A stretch of DNA of 64,000 bases from Rubritalea tangerina (GCF_042683245.1 NZ_JBHUJB010000036.1:1-64000), one strand, 5' to 3'; positions 10,032 through 19,768 are shown, numbered from the stretch's first letter. Notes: a model not told the origin generated them from the sequence alone. A program made the numbers and translations.

Positions 10032-10452
10032 CCCCACAACAACCAAAAATGGTTTCATGCTACTGGAGGCCCTGCTGGCCTTCAGCATTTTTGGCATTGC
10101 CGTCACGAGCATCGTTATCGCCCTCCATACCACAGCCGAACTCAGTCAAGATATCGTCCGAGAACAATGGGTTAAACAAGAAGCCCAAAACATCCTCAAA
10201 GAAGTCATCACAGCGCCCCGCTCAGGCAACGACTTCGAGCGCGACGAAACCTACGTGATCGATGAATTCACTGATGCAAGAATAGTCGTAGAACCACTCG
10301 AGGCAGTTAATCAAGACCAAGACATCCTCGATGACCTCTACTCAGTCACTGTTACCATCTATTGGGACGATGACGGACAACGGGCCGAGCAATCATTCAC
10401 CACCACGCACTACTCTAACATGTTCAATGGTGCCAACCAAGGAGGACGCTAA
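10021..10452 (+). CDS. GspI-like minor pseudopilin
   Basis: The 143-residue protein has the prepilin motif G/FMLLEALLAFSIFGIAV near residue 11. The leader resembles GspI, which initiates the tip complex with GspJ and GspK. The start overlaps the gspH-like gene by 11 bases and the end overlaps the next ATG. The globular region is short, as expected for GspI. Confidence 0.75.
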   Translation: MKNNPTTTKNGFMLLEALLAFSIFGIAVTSIVIALHTTAELSQDIVREQWVKQEAQNILKEVITAPRSGNDFERDETYVIDEFTDARIVVEPLEAVNQDQDILDDLYSVTVTIYWDDDGQRAEQSFTTTHYSNMFNGANQGGR

Positions 10453-11093
10453 TGAAAACCCCAGATTTACGTCCACGCTCTGGCTTCACCATGCTCGAAA
10501 TGATCCTCGCCATGTCGATTCTGGCAGTCATCATTTCAGTCATTTTCTCCATCACCACCAGCTCGGTCACCCTCGGACGCAGCATCTTGAGCTCACAATC
10601 CAATTCACGACACCAAGCTGCATTTTATAACTACCTCCAAGGCTTGTTTGCGAATCTCCCAAGTGACGCGGAAATCACCCTCGAAATCAACGACCAAGAA
10701 TTTCAAACCCTCCACATCCAGAACCCCAATACCCAATACCCCGCCCAAGGACGCCAACACCTCGCCAAAGAACTCTGGATGGCCGTCAGCACCAACCGAG
10801 ACGGACTCCTCAGCCTCGCAATGGAAACCTCTAACCAATACGAGGACGAAGCAAACTCACAAGACCCAATCTATTTCCAAACCGAGATGGTCAGAGACTT
10901 CAATAACATCCGCTGGGAATTCTATAATGCCAGCCGCGATGAATGGAGCCCCGAATGGACACCCGCCATGGGAAGACCATCGCAAATTAAATTTTTCTAC
11001 AGCTACCCAGGCTATAGCGAGGAACATATGCACTACTTCTGGATCCCATTGCGCCAGCAACCCCAGATCAATGCAAATACCCAACAGCCGTAG
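10452..11093 (+). CDS. GspJ-like minor pseudopilin
   Basis: This 213-residue protein has a prepilin leader ending SG/FTMLEMILAMSILAVII, then a beta-rich domain. Size and last position in the G-H-I-J series fit GspJ. The start codon overlaps the stop of the preceding gene, so the four pseudopilins form one translationally coupled unit. About 320 bases without a convincing gene follow (11094-11414). Confidence 0.75.
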   Translation: MKTPDLRPRSGFTMLEMILAMSILAVIISVIFSITTSSVTLGRSILSSQSNSRHQAAFYNYLQGLFANLPSDAEITLEINDQEFQTLHIQNPNTQYPAQGRQHLAKELWMAVSTNRDGLLSLAMETSNQYEDEANSQDPIYFQTEMVRDFNNIRWEFYNASRDEWSPEWTPAMGRPSQIKFFYSYPGYSEEHMHYFWIPLRQQPQINANTQQP

Positions 11094-11414
11094 CATAGCT
11101 GCGCTACCCATTGACACGTTCCTCCCGCTCAAGCTATTACCCCATATGGTAGTAGACTTCACTTAGACTCCCACTTGAGCCCACCGAGCGACTTTCATCA
11201 GATCCCACTCTTGAAACCCAAGAATGCGCTATGATGAAAAGAACGCCCACCGTCTCCGCCTACTCGTATGAGCGAGTCACCAACCCTTGTGCCACCTCAG
11301 TATGGGTCTCACCAGCTGCCCTCCTTAGCCACTCTCAGCTTTCCATATAGCGCCCCACTCCCCATGCGCATATCCTCCTTCTCAAAGCATTCAAATCTGT
11401 GGCAACATCATCAA

Positions 11415-12515
11415 ATGGACGAAAAAAATGCCATCCTAAACCGTTGGGAACAAATTGCTAACATCGTCATTTGCCAGATCGAATCGAAAAAATGGCAACA
11501 CACCCTCCCCGGCGTCAACGCACTCTCAAAAGAATATCACGTCAACCACAAGACGGTTCGAAAAGCCTTGCTTCACATAGAGAACAGAGGATTCATCGCT
11601 CCACCTGAGGGGAGAAAACCGCGTAAAATTATCGACGCGAAACACCACCCAAAACCACAACGCTCCCACCCTCGCCGCTTACTCATTCTATCCAATAAAG
11701 CGGAAGACATCGACCGCACCACTCAGAAAATCTTTGACGGACTCAAAACCCTCTGGGCTAAAAAGTTTGAAGATACACAAGCCGTCGCTGTGGACTTCAT
11801 GCAATACATCCGCCCCACACAGTACCTGAAACGCCTCCTCAAGCTCCATTCCGCCGACGCCCTCGTCATTCTCAATGCACACTCCGAATGGTCCAACGCA
11901 GCCAACCAGCTTCTTCCAACCTACCTCCTCGGTGGCTGGGTTCCCAAGAAAGGAGCTTATTCAATCTCGGGCCCCGCACAATCTCTGAGCTATGAAGCTC
12001 TGGTCCAGAAACTCACCTCTATCGGCCACCAACGCATTCTCTGCGCAATGATGCATTGCATCGATGAGGAAAAAGAGCTCATCACCAATGTCTATAAAAA
12101 CCACCTCAATGAACAACACCTCCTCGGTAGATGCCATGATTACGTGGTGCGTGTGAAATATGAAACTCCCGAAAGCTGGATGGCCATGTGGCAAAGACAA
12201 ATCCCACGCCTCCAACCCACAGCTGTCATCGTTGAAAATGAAACACACTTGCTCTCACTCTACAGCTATTGCCACCTCCACCAAATCAGCATCCCTGACG
12301 ACCTCTCTGTCGCCTGTGTTTGTGATAGTGATATTCTCGACTACCTCACCCCTAGGCCAGTGCGCCAAGTCTATCCCTTAGAAGAAACCCTGCGTCACTT
12401 CCAACAATGGATCAACCACGGCCTCACCCCCATCGGTAAGAAAATTCTCGCCGATGACTTCACCCACGGTGACTCCATCGCACCCCCTAAAAATTTACTT
12501 AACAATTCCGATTGA
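11415..12515 (+). CDS. GntR-HTH / LacI-like sensor transcription regulator
   Basis: The N-terminal winged helix (about 5-75) has the GntR-like recognition pattern LPGVNALSKEYHVNHKTVRKAL. A periplasmic-binding-protein-like effector domain (about 85-360) follows, with the ISIPDDLSVACV signature of LacI/GalR proteins. Such proteins usually sense a sugar. I chose the ATG at 11415 because the domain begins right after it; the frame is open further upstream (from 11268) but that part is low in complexity. The stop abuts the AraC-type gene. Confidence 0.75.
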   Translation: MDEKNAILNRWEQIANIVICQIESKKWQHTLPGVNALSKEYHVNHKTVRKALLHIENRGFIAPPEGRKPRKIIDAKHHPKPQRSHPRRLLILSNKAEDIDRTTQKIFDGLKTLWAKKFEDTQAVAVDFMQYIRPTQYLKRLLKLHSADALVILNAHSEWSNAANQLLPTYLLGGWVPKKGAYSISGPAQSLSYEALVQKLTSIGHQRILCAMMHCIDEEKELITNVYKNHLNEQHLLGRCHDYVVRVKYETPESWMAMWQRQIPRLQPTAVIVENETHLLSLYSYCHLHQISIPDDLSVACVCDSDILDYLTPRPVRQVYPLEETLRHFQQWINHGLTPIGKKILADDFTHGDSIAPPKNLLNNSD

Positions 12516-12559
12516 ACTATTGGGAAGATTCGCCCACCGTTTCACGTATCCGACTAAAC

Positions 12560-13408
12560 ATGGCCGATTTACGCACTACGAATGTCCCCACCCCCACCGA
12601 TTACCTCCGAGGAGTCGGTGACTCACTCTTGGGCCTCCCTCAAAATATTCTCTTCTTCCGTCGCACGAGTAAGCAGGTTCTCCAGCAAGAAAGCATCAAG
12701 AATCGCTCCCACCACCGCATTGTCGCTGTCTTTAACCTCGAAACCGCTGCCTATATCCACCTCGATCACCTTGAAGTCGAACTACGCCCTCGACAAGCGC
12801 TCGTCATTCCCCCTCACCAATTTCACCACTTCAGTAACCTCGAATCTCCAAAACTCAATTGGCTCTTTTGCACCTTCGAACTAGAGCGCCCATCCTACAT
12901 CGAACCACTGCGGAATAAAGTGATCCCAGTCAATGAAGCGGCCCTAGAGAGCCTCTCGCAAGCTCTCGCAGCCTTTCTCAATGAAGATGGTAAACCACAC
13001 GCTACCGATGAGCTCCAAGCTCTCGTCCTCACCACCCTTGTGCGGCTCAAGCAAGCAGCCATCGACCACTCAGCGCCCTACAATATTATCACGGACGACA
13101 TCGTCAGTAAGGTCAACAGAGTCCTCATTGAAACCCCAAACACGGAACTCACGATCAGCACCATTGCTGACAACTTCAAACTCTCGGAGTCTCGTATGCG
13201 AGCCGTCTTTAGAGACTCTGCCGGCGTCTCACTCGGAAAATATATCCTCAACTACAAGATCCACACGGCCCTCTCCCTCCTCGCGAATACCAAGCTTGCT
13301 GTCTCTGAAATTGCTGACCAAGCAGGTTTCACTTCCCTCCAAGCATTCAGCCGAACTTTCAAAGAGAAAACCGGTGTTCCCCCAAGCCACTTCCGCAAGA
13401 AGCAATAA
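12560..13408 (+). CDS. AraC-family transcription regulator
   Basis: This 282-residue regulator has a cupin-like N-terminal sensor (about 30-125, with an IPPHQFHHF segment) and a C-terminal double HTH domain (about 185-280). The domain includes LSESRMRAVFRD and the AraC signature ISEIADQAGFTSLQAFSRTFKEKTG in two parts. The frame is open from a TTG at 12512 that overlaps the previous stop; the ATG at 12560 is more likely. It probably acts with the neighbouring LacI-like regulator. It converges on two secreted-protein genes, but its targets cannot be read from the sequence. Confidence 0.85.
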   Translation: MADLRTTNVPTPTDYLRGVGDSLLGLPQNILFFRRTSKQVLQQESIKNRSHHRIVAVFNLETAAYIHLDHLEVELRPRQALVIPPHQFHHFSNLESPKLNWLFCTFELERPSYIEPLRNKVIPVNEAALESLSQALAAFLNEDGKPHATDELQALVLTTLVRLKQAAIDHSAPYNIITDDIVSKVNRVLIETPNTELTISTIADNFKLSESRMRAVFRDSAGVSLGKYILNYKIHTALSLLANTKLAVSEIADQAGFTSLQAFSRTFKEKTGVPPSHFRKKQ

Positions 13409-13417
13409 AACCTCTCC

Positions 13418-14140
13418 CTATTGCCCACATAACCCCAGAGTCACACCACCAATCCCAATCAAAACCGGGCGCGTAGCTTGAACCTCTGATGCCAGCTTCT
13501 GGTGCGTTTTCCGCTCCTCCACAACCTGCAATGCAGCTACCGAGCCACGCTTCTCCTGATGCGTCGCATCTCGCCGAGCCACCTCTACCACGAGTGGTCC
13601 CGACAAGCCCTTCACCCGCAGAACATTGGCCTCCGACCATCTCGGACCCTCTCCGTACACGCTCTTTTCCCCACTTGTCTCATACAGTTTCCCATTCACA
13701 CGTGCCGGTAGGAAATGCCCACCATCCACATCTGAGGAAAAATAAAGTATCAACTCGTAACTTCGGTAGGGTAGCCCGTCCATTGTGATTTCAATGGCTT
13801 GCCTGTGGCTATCATCCAAATAGCCCAATCGTAATTTAGCATCGCCTATCCCCCTTGCCGCATCTGCTCCAGCAGACCCATCTCCCCAAGTATTCGCCGA
13901 TTTCCAACCTATTGAAACCTTTGCTTGGCGCTCTCCATGAGAATCCTGCAATCCGACCCGCTTGCCACTCGCTGCGCCATTGGTATGATTCCAATGCTTG
14001 GCCGAGACGACTCCAGCCTCCACATGAGCACTCATCAACTGCTTCACTTCCCCAGCCCTTAGAAAGTTGACACTGAGAACCTTCTCTTGGCCGCACAACC
14101 CCACAGAAAGGGCCCCTAAAACTAGCATCGCACGCATCAT
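13418..14140 (-). CDS. Secreted protein of unknown function, paralogue of the next gene
   Basis: This 240-residue protein has a signal peptide (about 1-17, MLVLGALSVGLCG) and one beta-rich domain. It shares with the neighbour at 14137-14781 the landmarks EAGVV, WNH, NTWGD/KFWGD, LRLGYLDDS, PYRSYELILYFSSDVDGG and a final VAALQV. The motifs resemble an unnamed carbohydrate-binding-like module frequent in secreted Verrucomicrobia/Planctomycetes proteins; that link is from memory and not established. The start overlaps the upstream paralogue's stop (ATGA). A C-terminal extension of about 30 residues is absent from the paralogue. Confidence 0.75.
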   Translation of the reverse strand: MMRAMLVLGALSVGLCGQEKVLSVNFLRAGEVKQLMSAHVEAGVVSAKHWNHTNGAASGKRVGLQDSHGERQAKVSIGWKSANTWGDGSAGADAARGIGDAKLRLGYLDDSHRQAIEITMDGLPYRSYELILYFSSDVDGGHFLPARVNGKLYETSGEKSVYGEGPRWSEANVLRVKGLSGPLVVEVARRDATHQEKRGSVAALQVVEERKTHQKLASEVQATRPVLIGIGGVTLGLCGQ

Positions 14141-14781
14141 TTCTCCTCAATGATCTGCACGGCAGCAATTGTCCCGCGGTTTTCCATCTCCCTCTCCTCC
14201 CTCTTAGGCACCTTGATCGAAAGTGTCCCCTTCAATCCTTTCACTTCAAGATAGTTCGACTTTGCCCATCTCTGGTCCGATCCATATGTCTTCTTCTCTC
14301 CCTCAGTAGCAAACTTCTTCCCATTCACACGCACCGGCAAGTAAGCACCACCATTCGTGTCGCTCGAAAAATAAATCAATACACGATAACTCTTATAAGG
14401 GATGTCGCTCACCCTAATCGAAACTGTCTCCTCTACACTGTCGTCAATATACCCCCTCCTCAATTGAGCATCCCCATTCCCCTTCGACGCCACTTCTTCA
14501 GCGGATGAGTCCCCCCAAAATTTATCTGCCTTCACAACGACTTCAGCCCCCTCCAATTCCTTGCCCTCATTATCCACCAAAGCCACCTTCTTACCGGCTT
14601 GGTCCGCTCGATAATGATTCCAAGCACTTTGCAACACAACGCCCGCCTCCGTGTCTGATTTCAGAAACTGACTCGCATGCGAACTCGACTCTACAAAGTT
14701 AATCCCAATCGATGAGGCAACACAGCTCGCCACCATTCCCAGCGCTACAGCACTATTCCAAATTTTCTCTCTTAACTTCAT
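14137..14781 (-). CDS. Secreted protein of unknown function, tandem paralogue
   Basis: This 214-residue protein has a signal peptide (cleavage near ASS at about 24) and is the likely parent or sister of the gene downstream. The same ordered motifs are present (EAGVVLQSAWNH, DKFWGDSS, LRRGYIDDS, PYKSYRVLIYFSSDTNGG, IAAVQIIEEK). The domain appears to be a single beta-sandwich. It is the first gene of a two-gene leftward operon. No catalytic motif is evident. Confidence 0.75.
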   Translation of the reverse strand: MKLREKIWNSAVALGMVASCVASSIGINFVESSSHASQFLKSDTEAGVVLQSAWNHYRADQAGKKVALVDNEGKELEGAEVVVKADKFWGDSSAEEVASKGNGDAQLRRGYIDDSVEETVSIRVSDIPYKSYRVLIYFSSDTNGGAYLPVRVNGKKFATEGEKKTYGSDQRWAKSNYLEVKGLKGTLSIKVPKREEREMENRGTIAAVQIIEEK

Positions 14782-15366
14782 TCTTCAACAGGGTTTATTG
14801 TCCAGCGCCTAATGGCCGACTGGTAACACAATGACACCACCATCACTCCATAGCCAAGTCTCAAGATCCATCAAGACTACCACCTAAAGGGTAGCAGATT
14901 CTCCCCACACACTCCATCCATCAAAAAATAGACACAACTTAGCTTCAATGAGATACCTAATCAACAATCTCAATCATGCACGCAATCCCATAGAAAACTC
15001 CCATTAGTTGAAGTCACAAACAAAACGTAAAGTGCATAGTGCTAGAAATGCCACCCACATTATCACCCACTTAGCTCCTCCCACAAAACCTTTCCCCCAA
15101 GAAAATACCGTCAACATGCGTACCTCCCGCTCAGTAAAGGGTTCGGCTCTAACATCGCGAGCTATTTATAGAGAAGACCCACCTAACACCATGCATAATG
15201 GTAAATACAGCCCATGCACATACATTCGCATGCATTGTTTCTCAGAAAGTATGGGTCCTAAGAATTTCTGTTACTCCTTTTATTTCTCGGAACGATCTGG
15301 CTTGATGATGAACTCTACGTTTTTTCGATCTTCAGCTCTCAAAAGCGCCCGGAAGCTCCGGTTGAT
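14782..15366. other. Gene-poor intergenic stretch
   Basis: About 585 bases between the tandem secreted proteins and the 230-residue secreted protein. An open frame at 15008-15439 on the plus strand gives a composition unlike the neighbouring proteins and overlaps the next gene, so I treat it as chance. A GAGAAGACC at 15171 resembles the -10 half of the island's two-part motif on the minus strand, but its -35 half (CATTATG) is poor. Confidence 0.4.
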
Positions 15367-16059
15367 TCAACTTGGTTTGAAATCCACCAAACTCTTTGTC
15401 CTCACAACGGCCTCACCGCGCGAGTCCACAGTCGTATAGAAAAACATCAATGAGCGTTTGCTAGATCTGTTCATAAACATATTCGAATAGACTCTAATCA
15501 TTTCGCCATTTTCATTGTGCCACGACTGACAATGAATGGCTTTCTTTACACTATTGATAGAAAACACAACGGACCGAGCCTGTTTAGGTTTTAAACTCAA
15601 TTTCTTTTCTCCCATTTTAACGTAGATATCTTTCGATGTGAAATTGACCATCTTGTACGAGCCGTAGGGAAAAACAGATGGGTGGATGTCATAGACTTGG
15701 TAATTCCACTGTGTTTTTCCCTTAACCATCATTACCAATGGCTTTTTTACCTTACTGGGGATAACAAGGCTTTTAATAACCTGGAAAGGCTTTTCTGGAT
15801 CGCCTGTTTTCTTGTATAGTTTGATGGGCTTCCCAGAGACATACCCGTATGGCGAGGAATAGCTCATAGGATGGATTCCCACTTCTACCATGCTCTTCTT
15901 CCGGCTGTCTTTTTGTACACTTTCAATGTACACGGACTCATCACCCCACTCGCTCCAACAAGCAATGTAGAATGTCTTTCCAAGCTTTGAAGATTGACCA
16001 AGTGCCAAACACGTAAGGAAGGAAGAAACGAGTGCAAATAGGTATAGATGACGAATCAT
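15367..16059 (-). CDS. Secreted protein of unknown function downstream of Verru_Chthon-A-like gene
   Basis: This 230-residue protein has a clear signal peptide (MIRHLYLFALVSSFLTCLALG). It contains KTFYIACWSEWGDESVYIE near the mature N-terminus and is predicted to be beta-rich and basic. It begins about 15 bases after the stop of the 1,212-residue pseudopilin-like gene, so the two are very likely co-transcribed. I do not recognise the family. Its role may be linked to surface export or assembly of the upstream protein, from context only. Confidence 0.7.
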   Translation of the reverse strand: MIRHLYLFALVSSFLTCLALGQSSKLGKTFYIACWSEWGDESVYIESVQKDSRKKSMVEVGIHPMSYSSPYGYVSGKPIKLYKKTGDPEKPFQVIKSLVIPSKVKKPLVMMVKGKTQWNYQVYDIHPSVFPYGSYKMVNFTSKDIYVKMGEKKLSLKPKQARSVVFSINSVKKAIHCQSWHNENGEMIRVYSNMFMNRSSKRSLMFFYTTVDSRGEAVVRTKSLVDFKPS

Positions 16060-16074
16060 AATATGAGGATCGGT

Positions 16075-19000
16075 TTAAATTTCTTGGGGTGAAAGCCACC
16101 TGAAAGAGGTCATCTTCAGTTTTCTTCCAAACTTCTTGTTAATTGAACTTACCGCAGAGTTCGCTTCCCACTTGTCCAAAGTGGTAGAAGATGAAAGATC
16201 GAGGTGGTAATCTTTCTTGAGCTGCTTGAACGGCTCGTTCGATGCATCAAGCCAGTCGGGAGTTCTCTGCACAGTCGCTTCACACCAGGCTGTGGCCATG
16301 ATTTCATTGTTAGGTCCGCGAGCCTCACCATAGGCTCTGATTGTAAATGTATCCGATCGGGTACGGAGGATACTACCAATTGAGTTGAGTACATCGGACT
16401 GCATGAGATAACCTGGGGCTCCCGTTAGAGTGCTAATCGCCTTGATATTTTCTCCTGTATTGATGGATGAATTTTCAATATTCGGAATAGAAACCGCGTT
16501 GCGAAGACTGTCATTGATACCGGCAGCCTCAATTGCCATCTGGAGAGCTCCAAGCTTATCAACATCGGCAGAAACCCCTGAGATTGGAGCGAGCCTGCGA
16601 TTAACAAAATCTGAAAGTCCCATGAAAGGGCCGCGGAGCTTGACCTGTTTTACAACGGATTCAGCCAACTCAGTAATCTCAGTTGCATTAAGCGTTCTGT
16701 AACCACTCCACTCGGCGTCCACACCTGACTTATCCGCTATATCGCTCTTGGAGCCTGCAGGCAGCTGAAAGCGGGAAAAAGGAATTCCACCATTGGACTC
16801 AGAGCGGATTTCCCCACTCTTCGTGAGGTACTGAACATCAAGTTCATTGTGGCCACCAAGGACGGCTTTCCATGCTTCTACCGAGGTAGAATTGACGTTA
16901 AAGCCACCCTCACAGATAAGGTGGGCTGCTATTTTGTCATAATCTTTAAGCTCCTGCTTAAGTGTACTTAGGTCCACCTGCCTTTCCACGTACTGAATAC
17001 GTGAGTTGATGAGGGGGGATGGCGTAGCACTGTCGATGAGACTTTCCACTGCAGCGTCTTGATCTTCGAAAGGCTGTTTTCCTGATGCGTAGGCTAGGTG
17101 GGAGTCGCCCCAATTGATGCTGGAGAAAAAATATTGATCCCAGAGCATTTCATTAGAGGCCCAGGAGTAATCAGTGAGAGTGTGCATCAAAGACCGACTT
17201 GGATTAAACTCCCCCTCAATAGGACGTTTATAAAATAATTTCGAAGATTCTCTGAATCCTGCAGGGAGGAATGAGTTGCCAATCTGTGAAGTCCCATCCT
17301 CAGGGACGAGGGAAATATCAGCATGAGATAAGGAAGAGAGCGCTGTGAGAGGCGCACGGGGCAGTTCGTAGAGCACCACCTTACTTGTAGCACCTCCTCC
17401 CCATGACCCGTGACCTTCAGGGTCCATGACCAAATTGAGATCACTTACATCCGTGACTGTTTTTATTTCCACCTTCCATGAAGGTGCAATCTCGTTTGAT
17501 CCATCATAGTTACGGTAGTCATAGACCTGTCCTCGCGGGCTGAAGTGATGGAAGACCGGAGCATCTTCAGTGCCGCCTTTCATGGAAAGGTCATATGCTC
17601 CAACATAGAATCCAGCTTCACCGAGCTGAGGCAAAGAATTGACGTTAAACGTTTTTGTCTCGCTGGATTTCTCAGAGACAATGGTCACACGTGTGATATG
17701 GTCTTCGTCTTCAACGTTGACCCGGGAAGGCATATTAGGAAACGGGGTTTCCGTAAGCAAGTCTGCGGCCGAACCGTCCGGTCTCTTGCTGGAAAGAAGA
17801 GAAAAATTGAAAGCATCATGTTCACCTCTAGCTCTACTCCATAGGCGCAGCTTTATGTCTGAGTTGTTCTGTGCCGTAATATTTGCGTTGAAATAGGAAA
17901 ATAAGCCTGAATCTTCTCCATAGTCGAGAGTTGCCTCAATGAAGTTATGGCTCGCACCACTATATTTGATCTCTTGCTCGGATCCCCCAGTTGGCGTTGG
18001 TGACAGCACCTTAATTTCACCGGGGGCGAGAACAAAGGTTCCACCGGAGGGTGGGAGCAATCTGTATGCAAGTGCTGAATGGGAATTCCAATATGTTGTA
18101 AGCTTCCCGTCTCCAGATCTTAAGTTACCCTTGGTGTCATAGTATTCGTAATTGATAAAAAAAGGACTAAGCTTGGAGCCATACATACCTATCGATTCAA
18201 ATTCGATTGGCCGGTTGTATGGGTTATGAATGGTGATGTAGGGGTCGAGAGAAAAGGCGAGTTTCCAGTCGTTTGGAGCAGCTCGACCTGTGGATTTTTT
18301 CCGAGCTCCGACAACAAAGGTGACTCTGGTTATCGTTGGTGCAACACGTGCCGCAGTTGGACGAATCAGAGCAGTTCTCCAGTCATAATCCGAACGAATG
18401 GGCACTGCGCAGGCTGCCCTGAAGCCATGATCCGATCTGTGGTCCACATACATGCCACCGGGGCTCGTTCGGTAGCCATACTCTCGTCCTAAATGATCAT
18501 GTGAAGTCCCGATTGTTTGAGCGTAGCTGAGAGGCAGGGAGCCTCTAGCTTTAAAATGGTCATCGTCACTTGCATTGAAACTGCGAGCCCACCCAAAATC
18601 ATCCCATTCTTTTTTGTAGAGTCGGTAATGGTTTCGAAGGAGATCCCAAGTCGGCCCCCTGAGAACATTATTTGTTCCCGTGACAGGAACCTCAAAAAGA
18701 TAACCCAGGGAATGATTCTGAGGATAAAGCTCTGGGGTAGAATTAAATCCATAACGGGCATAGTTGCCTGTGAAATTTTTCTCGATAGAATTGTGATATT
18801 CTGTGAGTTCGTTGAACTCAGCCAGGTCATATTCAAATGCCGTGGAAAGGTCATGCTTAAGACCACCATCCCTCGTGTTGGTCAGGAGCGAAATGGAGTG
18901 GCTGGTGAAATCATGGAAGTATTTTTTTGCTGGGCTATCGTCCGGGGTATCTACTGGGTGGTTAAGATCGATGGTTTGTTTGCTAGGAGTATTGATTTTA

Positions 19001-19713
19001 TTTGTTTTCGCCACCTCTGGATAGTTCTCAAAGAGGACAGAATCGGCGACCTCCATTCCTGTTCTATATGGAGTGGTGGTTCTAGCGGCTTTCTCCCATG
19101 CCTCAGGAGTATTTTCTTCAGAGATCGCATAACTGGCCTTGATCGAATCATCAGCAACCCAATAGGCATAGCTGCCCGTTTGCCTTCCATTGTCGGTAAT
19201 CGGAACCGTAGCCACCTGAACCAAGTCTTCAGCTTGAGCATCCTCACCGACCGAACCTTTGCCAACAATGGTAATAAGTTCCGAGCCCGGAACATCGAAT
19301 GGAGCAAGTGGTGTCTCGACATCTTCCAAAGTGGGAGTTGTTGAGGTCGGGATGGTGGCCAGCCACTTTACGAACTCTTTGTTGTTGGGTGATGTGGGCT
19401 CCCAGTTCTCTGTGGTCCAGACACCGGTGATGTGCTTTTTATCAGCTGATCGAGCTTCGTGAATGTCTGCGGAAGCGGTAACCCGCTGGTCGGGCCCAAC
19501 TGATTCTTGAAGTTCACCCAAAGCCACCATCAATGCCATACGAGCATTCGCTCGGGCTTCCAACATCGCCCACCCATGCTTCGAAGAGCGTAGCTCCACC
19601 GTCGAAAGACTCAAGATCGCCAGAGCGATCATAACCAAAAGCACCATCACGCTAATGGTCGCCACTAAGGCAAAACCCTGCGCCCTGCCGCCCTCAAATT
19701 TTTCATTTCTCAT
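16075..19713 (-). CDS. Verru_Chthon cassette protein A-like pseudopilin-type protein
   Basis: The 1,212-residue protein begins with a short basic leader and a prepilin-like segment, GFALVATISVMVLLVMIALA, followed by STVELRSS and ANARMALMVALGELQ. This start is typical of the large PilX/GspK-like proteins found in Verrucomicrobia (Verru_Chthon cassette A family, recalled from memory). The rest is a long, mostly beta-rich domain. I set the start at the ATG 19713 because the alternative TTG at 19779 would lie inside the two-part promoter motif at 19769-19796. The other cassette members (B, C, D) are not beside it. The gsp system at 0-11 kb could process it. Confidence 0.75.
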   Translation of the reverse strand: MRNEKFEGGRAQGFALVATISVMVLLVMIALAILSLSTVELRSSKHGWAMLEARANARMALMVALGELQESVGPDQRVTASADIHEARSADKKHITGVWTTENWEPTSPNNKEFVKWLATIPTSTTPTLEDVETPLAPFDVPGSELITIVGKGSVGEDAQAEDLVQVATVPITDNGRQTGSYAYWVADDSIKASYAISEENTPEAWEKAARTTTPYRTGMEVADSVLFENYPEVAKTNKINTPSKQTIDLNHPVDTPDDSPAKKYFHDFTSHSISLLTNTRDGGLKHDLSTAFEYDLAEFNELTEYHNSIEKNFTGNYARYGFNSTPELYPQNHSLGYLFEVPVTGTNNVLRGPTWDLLRNHYRLYKKEWDDFGWARSFNASDDDHFKARGSLPLSYAQTIGTSHDHLGREYGYRTSPGGMYVDHRSDHGFRAACAVPIRSDYDWRTALIRPTAARVAPTITRVTFVVGARKKSTGRAAPNDWKLAFSLDPYITIHNPYNRPIEFESIGMYGSKLSPFFINYEYYDTKGNLRSGDGKLTTYWNSHSALAYRLLPPSGGTFVLAPGEIKVLSPTPTGGSEQEIKYSGASHNFIEATLDYGEDSGLFSYFNANITAQNNSDIKLRLWSRARGEHDAFNFSLLSSKRPDGSAADLLTETPFPNMPSRVNVEDEDHITRVTIVSEKSSETKTFNVNSLPQLGEAGFYVGAYDLSMKGGTEDAPVFHHFSPRGQVYDYRNYDGSNEIAPSWKVEIKTVTDVSDLNLVMDPEGHGSWGGGATSKVVLYELPRAPLTALSSLSHADISLVPEDGTSQIGNSFLPAGFRESSKLFYKRPIEGEFNPSRSLMHTLTDYSWASNEMLWDQYFFSSINWGDSHLAYASGKQPFEDQDAAVESLIDSATPSPLINSRIQYVERQVDLSTLKQELKDYDKIAAHLICEGGFNVNSTSVEAWKAVLGGHNELDVQYLTKSGEIRSESNGGIPFSRFQLPAGSKSDIADKSGVDAEWSGYRTLNATEITELAESVVKQVKLRGPFMGLSDFVNRRLAPISGVSADVDKLGALQMAIEAAGINDSLRNAVSIPNIENSSINTGENIKAISTLTGAPGYLMQSDVLNSIGSILRTRSDTFTIRAYGEARGPNNEIMATAWCEATVQRTPDWLDASNEPFKQLKKDYHLDLSSSTTLDKWEANSAVSSINKKFGRKLKMTSFRWLSPQEI

Positions 19714-19768
19714 TGTGTCTGTGTTTTGTGTTTGTGCCGCCCTCACAAAAAATGTGTTCAGTATATTC

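Noticed and set aside
136..11093. Type IV pilus locus
   Set aside because: No PilT, PilA-type major pilin or PilQ-specific domains; the G-H-I-J-K set with D-E-F-L-M fits type II secretion.
11268..11414. N-terminal extension of the GntR/LacI-like regulator
   Set aside because: Low-complexity residues unlike the family; the ATG at 11415 begins right at the DNA-binding domain.
15171..15200. GAGAAGACC with CATTATG at 14 bases on the minus strand as an eighth promoter site
   Set aside because: The -35 half matches poorly and no gene starts within 380 bases downstream on that strand.
15008..15439. 143-codon open frame on the plus strand
   Set aside because: Overlaps the 3' end of a better gene on the opposite strand and has no domain-like or signal features.
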